Below are positions 36,101 through 44,934 of a stretch of 64,000 nucleotides of DNA, in pieces. The notes under the pieces were generated by a model. The model was not told the DNA's origin. It saw only the letters and a program-made list of their open reading frames with translations, and searched no databases. The stretch comes from Bostrychus sinensis (lineage: Eukaryota > Chordata > Actinopteri > Gobiiformes > Eleotridae): assembly GCA_020698575.1 (NCBI GenBank), contig CM036255.1, positions 1,483,501 through 1,547,500 on the forward strand, written 5' to 3'. Position numbers and translations under genes: made by a program. How positions within the stretch are numbered: the first letter of the stretch is position 1; each line of letters starts with the position of its first letter.

Positions 36101-39100
36101 TGAGGGATTTTAGTCTAATCTCAGTTTAGACTCTCGACATTGTTAAACTAACTATGAAAGAGCTAATGTTTATTACCACTGTGTTTTTTTTTACTGTGGT
36201 GTGCAGTGATTCATAGTAATTTGACATTGATTTTACACCTGATGCCCTTCTCCATTTATCCAGGCATTGAACTGGCACAAACAGTGCAGTTGCTTGCGAA
36301 CCCTTGGGGCTGGATTACATTATAGCACACATATTAAAGTTTGATTTTTGTCTCTTGCAGGAGCGAAGGTGGATGAGCCGAGCAATAACAATGACGAGGT
36401 GACCCCTCTGCATACAGCAGCCCGGTTTGGCGTCCCGGAGCTGGCAGGGCTGTACCTGGCCCATGGAGCCAGCGTGGACCCCGTGAACTCAGCCTTGGAG
36501 ACCCCTCTGATTACTGCGGCCTTCTGGGCATATGAGTCCAGGGAGCAGAGGTACAGCCCGGACCACCACCTGGTCTGCAGACTGCTGCTGGACCACCACG
36601 CAGGTCAGAGAGCACCCATCTGAGGCTTCACCAGCTTTAATGTCAGTCCAGTAGGAAGAGCTTTTCTCTCATTTCTCTCATTCTTGTGTTTTTGTGGAAT
36701 AACAGCCTAATTTGTTACGTCCTTACCTCCGCCAATGCTTTCGGCGGCATTGGTTTGTCTGACTGTTTGTTAGTAACATAACTCAAAACATTATAGACAG
36801 ATTTTGATGAAATTTTCAGGAAATGTCAGAAATGGAAAAAGGAACAAGTGATTACATTTTGGGGGTGATCCAGATCACCATCTGGATCCAGGAATCTTTT
36901 AAAGGATTCTTTACTATTGGGAGATGTGGCTAATTTTACCATTACAGCTTCTTCCTCAACAAATAATGCCCAGAATCACTGCCAAAAAATTATTACAAGA
37001 TGACATTATGGTAGATGTTATAATCTGACATGGATCATGTTGATATTCTGGTTCTGGTGATCCAGAAGGTTCTAAATATAGGGGGTACATATGACAATGG
37101 ATATTGCACAACAACAAATGTAGCTACACACTTACAAATAATGCCACAGGAAAGGTGAGGTTTTTCTCTTTCAGTAGTATGTTCACAGATTTGATGTATC
37201 TTTAAGACCTCCACCAAGCCTTTAGGATTTTTCTCAGGTGAGTGACCCTATGGGTGGTGGAGGTCTGTGCTCTCTGAGAGTTTCTTGGTGAAACCATCTC
37301 ATAAGCGCAGGGCTCTAGGATTTTAGTGGACCTAAACAAGATTTTGGTTGTGGCCCCCTAATTACTGCACGCGCAAACACCAAATAACACACGCTGCTTA
37401 AACAGACACACATGTAATAGACATGGACTACCAGAATGACCCGATTTGAAAAAGATCTTTAATGGCAAATGAACACCATTAAAAACAAACACAAACATCT
37501 TTGTGTTGCTTCCAGGTCTGTGCCCTGTTGGATGTAACAGCAGACAAGTTTTTTATTAGGGACAATATACATTATAGCAGGGGGGTCTGAGGGAAATATT
37601 GAAAAAAAAAAAAAAAAAACACCAAAAAAAAACAACAAAAAAAACCAAACAAAAAACAAACAAACAAAAAAACATGTAATTTCTTGAATTCTGGTGCTTT
37701 TTAGATGATAAAAAATATTTTCAGCTTTTACTACATTACATTAAAATGTTTTTATATAATTTAGGTTTTCAAGGTTTTAATATTTTACTTTTTTGCAAAA
37801 TTCAAGACAAAACATTTTTAAGATGAGCTGTTGCTCTACACAGACCACAGCATAAATAAAACTATTTATTCTATTTGGGCATGAACCTTTTTTTATGGCC
37901 AAGTTTCTATTTCAGTGGTTCCCCAATGCCCAGTGTGGCCTCAGCCCCAGACACGGCTCTGCTCTGCCCCTGCTGCTCCAGCACAGAAACAGTTCATGAA
38001 CCTTCAGTCTCATCACACTGGGCTGTGGACAGAGACTCCCGAAAACACTACAGGCTACAAAAACTTTTGTCAGGACGTCTGAACATCTGTTTTATGTGTC
38101 TTTTATAACACCACACACGATCTCACAAGATATTGTGAGAAATACATTGTGCGCATGTTGGTGGTCCTTTATTTATCATGAGTAACATCATCTACTTTTA
38201 GTCCCTAGAGCTCTGAATTGGTTTAAAAAGCTCTGAAAAAAACATATTGATATCATATGTTTGCACACACACACATATGTTTGAACACACTAATGAACCT
38301 AAAATACAATAATATAATGCCTTAATGATTTATTTTGCTGCTCTCCTTTGTTTTTTTATAGAGTGTATAGTTTCCTGGCCTTATTAAATGCTTCTGTGAT
38401 TTAATGTTGTGTGTGCCCGTCAACGACAGACCTATGCCTTGCATCCTCAGGAAGAGTTTAGCTGCATAAAACTGAAACGCTGCTCCCTCGTGTTAAGTCC
38501 TGACTCTCTCATCAAACAAAAAACACAAGAAAGCGTTAGACATTTATGGGCTAAAGAAATGTCCTAGTATTCATGATTTCTTGCTATGCACTGTAATTAG
38601 GCTGGTTATGGCAGCAGTTAACATCACTCACTGTGCTGTAGCACAGGGCAGCGGCTCTGGCTCCCTGTCATTCAGTGACTTTAGCAGATCTCCTCTGACC
38701 TTTCTGATCATGTGGCCCTCATTACAGTTGTGGCCCTAAACAACCACATAGAGCATTTATGCAGAAGCAGCTCATATTTAGGGAAATTTCATTCAGAAGT
38801 CACTTTGCATTGTCCTTCTTTGGTGGATTCGCGGCATCGAGAGGGCGTGACGTGAAGTGGGTTTACGCGCGCACATTTCTACTCCAAGTGTGAATATTTT
38901 CTAACGTACGCAGCATTTGAGTTTCTGGCATAAAGAAACATTTAGTAAGAATTCCATGCAGTTTTATAGATGAGACCCCAGATCAGGATCCCCAGTTTAA
39001 CAGACTTGATTCTATAATCTATAGCAGTGGTTCCCAAACTTATCACAGTCCTGTACCCCTTAAGACATCTGACCCCCAGCCATGTGCCCCCGCCTCCCGT

Positions 39101-40695
39101 GCAGCTTGAAAAAGTGTCTGTGAGCACAGCACAGCCCAAATAAAATCTCCCTGAGTGAATTATTTTTCACAAGTATAAACTATTTATTAATTAAGCAACA
39201 CCATCTTTAAAAAAAATAAATCTACCAAAAATTGTGCTGAATTCTAGGGGGTATGTGTATGTTTGTGGCAGAGCACATGACTGTGTGTTTGTTTATATCG
39301 GGCTATTTTTATTTAATTTTTTTAAGTTTTCATGTACCCTCTGCTTTTTGCATACCCCTGGGGTGACCATACCTCAGTTTGGGAACCACTGCTCTATAGA
39401 TTTAAAAGTGTCACTTTCATTTTTTCGACCAGTGTATTTAAACTGTATTATGGCTGTGAAATTTAAAAACACATGACAACATGTTGGAAAACTGTAATAT
39501 TGATATGAATATGACTTGACATAGTATAAGTTTGATCAAGGAATATTGTTAAATTTTAAGCTACCAAAATATTTTCCACTAGTTTTACAATTGCCATTCA
39601 TTTTAACTTTGTCATTTGATTCAAGACTCCTCTTATTAAGCTTTCATTTATGTTGACCTGAATGTATTGCATGATTATGATCAGGACCAAGAAAATATTA
39701 CAAGTATTCAGATTTTGCTCTGGTGGATCAACTAATACTCTACTCATAAATAGAGCTTGAAAATGTGAAAAGAAGAAACAGGAGCAAGAGACTGTTGGCA
39801 ATTTATTTTTATTTCATTGAAACTAAAAGAGGCTATTCAGCAGGTGATCAAAATCTTGGGACCACAGCCTTGAAAAAGTTAGAATCTGTGCAAAAATCTG
39901 TCAAAAATCTGGCATGACACTGTCATGGCCTCCTAATGGCAAAGGCAAAAAGGTTTTCTGTTTTTTAATGTGGCAGGACTGTTGAGCTGCACATGGTCTC
40001 TCTCAACGTGTCATCACTGCTTAGGTTGGACGCAGTAAGATGGTAATTTTAAAGTTCTGAAAAGATCCTGAGGGCATGGGACAAAAAAGTCAAGTGGTAG
40101 ACCCATAAAAATATCACCTGCGCTGAGCCAGAGGATCCAGTGGTCTGTCTGAGAAGACACAGGCTGATCCTTAACCCACATTAAGGCCCTCACTGATGCT
40201 GACTGCAGCCCAATAACCATAAGACAGCATCTGTAAGAGAAGGGTTTAAAGAACAAAAATGTCTTCAAGGCCATGACTTCTCCAATGGCACAAATTACCA
40301 TTTTACTGTCCCTTGGACAAGGGAGCACCAAACCTGGGCCATAAAAAGATGGAAAAAAGTTTTACTATCTGCGGAGAAACACTGTTAACTGGACAGTCCT
40401 GATGGCTTCCAATGCACTGGCATGACATGAAGGTCCCACTGAAGATGTTTTCTACACTGCACAGTGGAGGAGGCTCCATCATGATCTAGGATCTTTTTAA
40501 ATAACAAAATGACGTCAAAATGGTGGCTGGCTATGTGGAGATGATTCAGAGGACATCCCTCTGGACTCAGGCCTTCATCTGTGTGGTGATGGTCTTTCAA
40601 AAGGATACCACTGCAGTTCACAAAGTCCACCTGACCAACGCGCTCTTTCGGGATAATAACATCACTCTTTTGGACCATCCTGTGTGCTCCCTGAT

Positions 40696-40783
<88 letters not shown>

Positions 40784-43700
40784 AACAGTATCTTAAACAG
40801 TATCTTAAATCCTGTCAGATCCGAACGCTCAGGAGGAGGACCATAAGACAGCTCTCCACAAAGCCGCATGGAACTGTGACCAGGTGCTGATCCAGATGCT
40901 GCTGGAGGCCGGGGCTGACTCCAGGGCCATGGACATCAACGGCTGCGCCCCCATCCAATACCTCCTCAAGGTCACCTCTGTCCGACCCGCCTCCATCCCA
41001 GAGCTGTGTTTCCAGCTGCTGCTCAACTACAATGCTGCTCGGATCTACCCACCACAGTTCCACAAGGTACAGCCACACAAGAGAAAGCATTCTCACATAC
41101 GCTCATAATCCAAAAAGGTTCATTTGTCTTTCACTAATATTAATAAAGAATTTTCCTATAGACCGACCAGTATTTTTGTATCTTATCATGACATGTGTCA
41201 ACTACTTTTTACAGTCTTCTTCAGAAGGGTCACGTGATGAGAAAAAAACAGCAAAAACATACACAGCAACAATACAACAAGGCAAGACAAGGCAAGGCAA
41301 GGCAAGGCAAGTTTATTTGTATAGCACAATTCATACACAGAGCAATTCAAAGTTCTTTACAGAAAAAAAAGGCAAATTTAAAAGTACAAAACACAATTAA
41401 ATTGTACCATTTTAATTCCTGATTTCACCAAGCTTTCAAGGTGGTTGGGAAAGCCCATTGGTGAAGCTGGTGATGGGATGGATAGTGAAGAGTCTGCAGA
41501 GGGTGTGGATGCTGCAGGTGGGGCCCAGGGCTGTGGTGAGGGCCCCGATGGAGGTGTCACAGGTGCTGCCGGAGCTGAAGCCCTTTCTGTGTCCATGACC
41601 AGCGAGGCAGGAGTGCTTCTGTCATTCCTCTCTTCTCTCAGTGGCTGTGTAGGACCCTGTCCAGGTCCATTCTGATGCCTCAGAGCGTGGAGGAGGTTAT
41701 CCGTCAGTCGTCTCACTCCACCTCTGCACAGGTGTGGGCCCTTTCCTTTAAACAGGTCCTCCCGTTGCCAAAACAGATTGAAGTTGTCAATGAAGTGCAC
41801 TCCTCTGGACTCACAGACCCCAGACAGCCAAGTGTTCAGTTGAAGCAGCCGACTGAATTTATTCATCCTCCTGTCGATGTTCAGGAGAGGTCCACTGATA
41901 AATGACTGGACTGACACTTTATCAAGTTTCTCAAAAAGTATAGTGAAGTCCTTTTTTAAAACTTCTGATTCTCCCTTCCTGATGTCGGCAGCACCCACGT
42001 GCAGGATCAGCTGTTTGACTCCCTGATGTTTGGATATGACCTGGAGGAGGAGTGCTGTTATATCAGTGACCGTGGTGCTTGGGTAGCTGCATGTAACAAT
42101 CCTACTGTTGTTTATGTCACTGATAGCACCGTCTCCCAGCAGCAGGATATCTCTGTCCTTCAGAGACCTCTGTCTTTCTGATTTTTTCTTCCAACATCAT
42201 GGCTCTTGTCTTGTACCATACAGTTTTCTGTCTGTTTTTGTCAGTCACAGCAGAGTTCACATTCATATTTAACTCTGACAGTGGTTGAAATCTGTTTGTT
42301 AGCCGTATGTTAGCTGTAGGTTGGATCATGATTGTCTTGTTGCCAGCATTCTCCTTTAGCGTTTGGTGCCTCTTTGGCTTGGCACCAAGTCTAGGCCAGT
42401 TTTCAGTGTTTTGGTCTATTCCCAATTGTGATAGTTTAGGAAAAGACACAGTGTCATTTAGATTGAAATATACTGTAGTATTTTTGTCAGTACCCTTTTT
42501 CCAGGTTGTAAATTTTGACTTCTTACCACTGTGTCAGAGTGAGCATGTCATGAAGTCCTTTCTCTGATTCTAAAGCAAAAATCCTTGCTTGTAGTATGTT
42601 GATTTCTTGAAGGTAAATCCGGCAGTTTTCACAGAGAGAATTTGCTGTATTTTCCACCGACATGTTTAAAAATGTTTCCCAGACTGTAGTTGTTCGGCTC
42701 GTTAGGTTTTTTCGGATAGGTTTTTTAATCAGTAAAGTATAGAAAATGTTTTGATGAACTTAAAAGATTTAAAAGGTAGGCTATTATAAAAAGTTAGTCT
42801 AGGAATCAAGGAATAAAAAGTAAAAGGATTAAAAAATGGAGAGTAAAGCTGGTCAAAGCAGGAGCAAGGAGAAAAGCGTCTGCACTCTTCAGAAGCAGGA
42901 AGTCAAAACTGGACAAGAACTTTAATCTGCAATATATGACCATAGAGAACCTCATCATGGACTGAGACAAAGCCAGAGTCATAGGCACTGAGAACAATAA
43001 ACACCATTGCTGGATCAAGGATACCTCCTCTCATATGTCCACTGCCACTAAGTCCATGCTCTATAAGTTTGATGTCCTCCAAGTCATCTTTGATGACACT
43101 GATTAAGTGACTCAAGCCATCTTGCTGATGTTTTAAGTGTTGTTTGATTTCTCTCAGGAGGTCTGTGTCAACACTGTAGCGCTCTTCGGATCTCACAGCC
43201 CCATAGTGGTTTTGCATACGAATTTGGGACATCAAATCATTCAAACGGCCTTTGAACTGAGTGGGAGCATTGAGTTCAGACTGAATAGTATCCAGCTGAA
43301 CTCTGAGGTGCTCCTCGTCCACTTGAATGACATATCCACTTTTTCTATGGATTTCCTGTTTAATTAGGACCTGCAGAACCCTATGAGAGAGGTCCATCAG
43401 ATTCCTTTTGTACTGAGCGATTTTAGCCACTATTGATGCTTAGTTCTTCTGTAGTTCACTAATGTCATTAAAGATAATTTCCACTCTGGTCGGGTGCTGT
43501 TTAGTCATCTGTTCCTGGATTTGCAATCGCCGCAATAGCTCCTTAAAACCCACACTGTTGCATACTGTCGTTGTGTCCTTGGGCTTAACCCACCTTTGCC
43601 TCCGGTGTCTGCGCACACTGGTGTATGAATGTGTGTGTGAATGGGTGAATGGTTCCTTGATCTAAAGTGCTTTGAGTATCCATAGAGGTAGAAAAGCGCT

Positions 43701-44934
43701 ATATAAATGTGACCATTGACCACTGATCAAGGAGGCCATCAATATCCGAAAACACACTCTCAGGACAATAAACTAGGACGAGGGGGCCTACCTGCTCTCT
43801 CACACCTGGGATACCTTTCTGAAGCAGTTGGACTACCGCTTCAGGTAGGAAGACAATGCCAAAACCTGTTTCAATCAGTTACCAAGACATGTCATCACGT
43901 GACCCATCTGAGGAAGACTAGTTGAAACATGTCAAGGTACAATTGAACAACACTGGTTTGTCTGTAAGAAAATCCTTTATAATGTCTGTGCTCACAGGTA
44001 CTGCAGTCCTGCCATGAACAACCCCGGGTCATAGAAATCATGGTCAACTCTTATGAATGCTTAAAACCTACCAAAAAGTGGAGGTCCTCAATTCCAGACG
44101 TGTACTACCAGGTACATGCTGTTAGCACTGGACAAGACATTCATTTTTATAGAGCAATATCTCAACAGATGCCTTATAGAGCTTCACAGACAAAATCAGA
44201 CAAACAGATATGCAAACAGACTGCAAGACTTTATCCCATGTTTTAGACCCTCAAACAGGGTAAGGCTCCACTCCCAGGACCAACAGGCTATAGATGTGTC
44301 CAGGACAGTTAAAAACAACATAATATTCGAAGAAGCCATACATGCTGGAAAAAAACTGTTATTTTGTAAAATATATTAGCACAAAAAAATCTAGTCAGTT
44401 TTTCTGGTCATTATCAATGCCATGTGTTCAGAGGAAGCAGAGGCTGGGTGCACAGAGGTGGACTCATTCATCACCCTGGTCCCTGAGGCGGTAGGACAGA
44501 TAAGATCTGCCCTGAGTACCTTGGGGGTTAGGCTATATGTGGGACTCTCCTGGCTGACATGCCTCTGCAGAGTCACATGGAGGTCAGGACAGTGGCTCTG
44601 GACTTGCAGACTGGGATAGTGGCAGTGTTGTAGTCGAGTCGCCATTGCTTGAGCCAAGTCACCCTTGAGTCCTCAGTGTTTAAGTCCAAGTAGCATAGGA
44701 CTAATCCAAGTCAAGTCATCACTTCACTGGCTCTTGTTTCCACAGCGCTACAAAACATTCTACGAGTCTATGTTTGCTGTTTGCTCCAACACCCCCCGCA
44801 GTCTGCTGCATCTGTCCAGATGTGCCATCAGGAGGGCCCTGGGGGGGTTCTGCCAGGGAGGAGTGGAGCTCCTGCCCCTTCCCAACACCATCAAGAGATA
44901 CCTCCTCCTGGAACCAGAGGGGATCCTGTACTGA
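27002..44934 (+). CDS. asb4: Ankyrin repeat and SOCS box protein 4, complete, 6 exons
   Basis: Join of 27002-27161, 31576-31875, 36361-36603, 40819-41066, 43998-44111 and 44746-44934: 1254 nt, 417 residues (human ASB4 is about 426). Family knowledge: ASB4 is the substrate receptor of a cullin-5/elongin BC ubiquitin ligase, linked to vascular differentiation. Visible: FLEAL opening, about six ankyrin repeats between residues 65 and 270 (GKTPLHVAC, GHTPLHYC, VTPLHTAARFG, HKTALHKAAW), the family motif RIYPPQFHK near 310, and a C-terminal SOCS box (about 371-417: LHLSRCAIRRAL, then LPLP and KRYLLLEPEGILY). Asn237 in DPNAQ appears to align with the Asn that FIH hydroxylates in mammals (inference). 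ATG 27002 has a strong context (gccATGg); an in-frame ATG at 26873 would add 43 residues. Confidence 0.95.
27166..27205 (+). repeat. (GGACA)n tandem repeat at the asb4 exon 1 donor
   Basis: About seven GGACA units starting 4 nt after the donor GT. Confidence 0.9.
27206..28551. other. asb4 intron 1, left part
   Basis: From 27351 the sequence cagtggtggacgaagtactc resembles the end of another hAT-like family (other end type: tactctacccacctctg at 30723-30739). Otherwise nothing recognised. Confidence 0.4.
28552..29096 (-). repeat. Interspersed repeat with TTGAA tail, second copy
   Basis: Same family as 8509-9066, including the end caataagctgattaaag. Contains a (CAAA)n run at 28625-28651. Directly followed by CAGTGGTTCCCAAAG, an isolated hAT-like end (29099). 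Confidence 0.65.
30319..30346. repeat. Poly(T) tract
   Basis: 28 consecutive T. Could be the reversed poly(A) of a retroposed sequence; no body recognised. Confidence 0.9.
30756..31386. mobile_element. hAT-like satellite element interrupted by a LINE-type repeat
   Basis: Left end CAGTGATTCTCATATG; right end AATCCTGAGTACCACAG, matching the inverted ends of the copy at 99-634. The right half holds inverted satellite units (ggactaaacc). The TTGAA-tail repeat (30766-31128, +) is inserted in it. Confidence 0.5.
31576..31875 (+). CDS. asb4: asb4 exon 2 (ankyrin repeats 1-3)
   Basis: Begins GYWLPGHKLEKSWAMALH, the same junction as in mammalian ASB4 (ASYKQGYWLP), and ends in CARQLLLK. The acceptor is ttgtcccag and the donor G|GTCAGC. 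Confidence 0.95.
32911..33471 (-). mobile_element. PIF/Harbinger-like element, second copy
   Basis: TGGCCCTTTTCCAACAGCAC at the left and its complement at the right, flanked by ATA and TTA. Its coding remnant is on the - strand: VEKYRRVWEAIQQHRDK, clearly related to the one in 2497-3041, followed by a splice-donor-like GTAAGT. Confidence 0.65.
33958..34750. repeat. Interspersed repeat (tagcgacttttt ends)
   Basis: Begins near gttgccaacttagcgatttt and ends near gcatttagcgactttttgag. Contains a perfect 12-bp hairpin (34025-34036 with 34041-34052). Family uncertain. Confidence 0.4.
35103..36198. mobile_element. DNA-transposon-like element with CACAGTAAAA ends
   Basis: CACAGTAAAA at the left and TTTTACTGTG at the right. 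Both flanks of the interior are rich in TAACTCT/AGAGTTA motifs. No coding frame. Superfamily not determined. Confidence 0.45.
36361..36603 (+). CDS. asb4: asb4 exon 3 (ankyrin repeats 4-5)
   Basis: Begins GAKVDEPSNNNDEVTPLH and ends HLVCRLLLDHHA. The acceptor is gtctcttgcag and the donor G|GTCAGA. Confidence 0.95.
36700..37290. repeat. Interspersed repeat with gcggcattggtttgtctg and ggaggtctgtgctctctgag ends
   Basis: The interior phrase gggggtgatccagatcaccatctggatcc is a widespread fish repeat motif. No coding frame. Confidence 0.55.
37595..37675. repeat. A-rich low-complexity tract
   Basis: Long A runs broken by single C. The stretch 37680-39020 that follows contains no recognisable gene or clear repeat. 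Confidence 0.8.
39025..39391. mobile_element. hAT-like MITE
   Basis: CAGTGGTTCCCAAACT and AGTTTGGGAACCACTG, perfect 16-bp inverted ends, flanked by atctatag (39017-39024) and ctctatag (39392-39399), seven of eight bases alike. Non-coding interior. Confidence 0.8.
39850..40690 (+). mobile_element. Decayed Tc1-like transposon body
   Basis: Phrases translate to Tc1-like transposase fragments in changing frames: TVPWTRE near 40310, WKKVLLSAEK near 40355, VEEAPS near 40465 and MTSKWWLAMW near 40510. The right part runs into the TA microsatellite. No intact frame. Confidence 0.5.
40698..40778. repeat. (TA)n microsatellite before asb4 exon 4
   Basis: About 40 TA units; the exon 4 acceptor follows at 40817-40818. 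Confidence 0.95.
40819..41066 (+). CDS. asb4: asb4 exon 4 (last ankyrin repeat)
   Basis: Encodes DPNAQEEDHKTALHKAAWN to RIYPPQFHK. The acceptor is tcctgtcag and the donor AAG|GTACAG. A long TA microsatellite ends about 40 nt upstream of the acceptor. Confidence 0.95.
41281..41385 (-). repeat. LINE/SINE 3'-type repeat with GGCAA tail
   Basis: (GGCAA)n then gtttatttgtatagcac-aattcatacacagagcaattcaaag, a common fish retroposon 3' end read from the other strand. Probably the 3' end of the ORF-bearing element at 41379-42663. Confidence 0.5.
41379..42663 (-). mobile_element. Retroelement-type ORF with degenerate SGNH-hydrolase domain
   Basis: Begins at ATG 42663-42661 (MSVENTANSLCENCRIYLQE, a Cys-containing coiled start) and continues, with at least one stop and one frameshift near 42130, into a domain with the layout of SGNH/GDSL hydrolases: LLLGDGAISDI, LILHVGAADIRKGESEVLKK, SFISGPL, FSRLLQLNTWLSGVCESRGV, FIDNFNLFW. 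The Ser of GDS is Gly and the GxND block reads GAAD, so catalysis is unlikely. A Pro-rich tail follows. Esterase domains of this kind occur in ORF1 proteins of CR1/L2 LINEs; I infer that origin. It lies just downstream (same strand) of the nup54 retrocopy. Confidence 0.6.
43013..43545 (-). pseudogene. nup54: nup54 processed pseudogene (5'-truncated retrocopy)
   Basis: Reads without introns as the C-terminal coiled region of nucleoporin p54: KELLRRLQIQEQMTKQHPTR, then IFNDISELQKN, stop, AKIAQYKRNLMDLSHRVLQV, through LNAPTQFKGRLNDLMSQIRM and REIKQHLKHQQDGLSHLISV to HMRGG. A Gln codon has become TAA (43440-43442), and the normal end is lost, the frame running on into unrelated codons to 42903. 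In other vertebrates this region is split among several exons, so a contiguous copy implies retroposition (family knowledge). It sits in asb4 intron 4, antisense to asb4. The remaining frame is otherwise open, so the copy may be fairly young. Confidence 0.85.
43550..43710 (+). repeat. Short interspersed repeat
   Basis: Contains gtgtgtgaatgggtgaatgg and aaagtgctttgagtatccat and ends agcgctatataaatgtgac, a common fish repeat end. Confidence 0.55.
43716..43870 (+). mobile_element. Penelope/GIY-YIG-type retroelement C-terminal fragment (tentative)
   Basis: The frame EAINIRKHTLRTINRDEGAY then LLSHTWDTFL resembles the segment after the GIY-YIG nuclease in Penelope-like elements. Too short for certainty. 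Confidence 0.35.
43998..44111 (+). CDS. asb4: asb4 exon 5
   Basis: Encodes VLQSCHEQPRVIEIMVNSYE to IPDVYYQ, matching the segment between the ankyrin array and the SOCS box. The acceptor is gtgctcacag and the donor CAG|GTACAT. Phase 0 at both ends. Confidence 0.93.
44746..44934 (+). CDS. asb4: asb4 exon 6 (SOCS box and stop)
   Basis: Encodes RYKTFYESMFAVCSNTPRS, the SOCS box, and ends LLLEPEGILY with TGA at 44932-44934; mammalian ASB4 ends LLLEPEGIIY. The acceptor is tgtttccacag. Confidence 0.95.
   Translation, partial: RYKTFYESMFAVCSNTPRSLLHLSRCAIRRALGGFCQGGVELLPLPNTIKRYLLLEPEGILY

Noticed and set aside
40618..40869. Tyr-Ile repeat frames on both strands
   Set aside because: Translation of the TA microsatellite.
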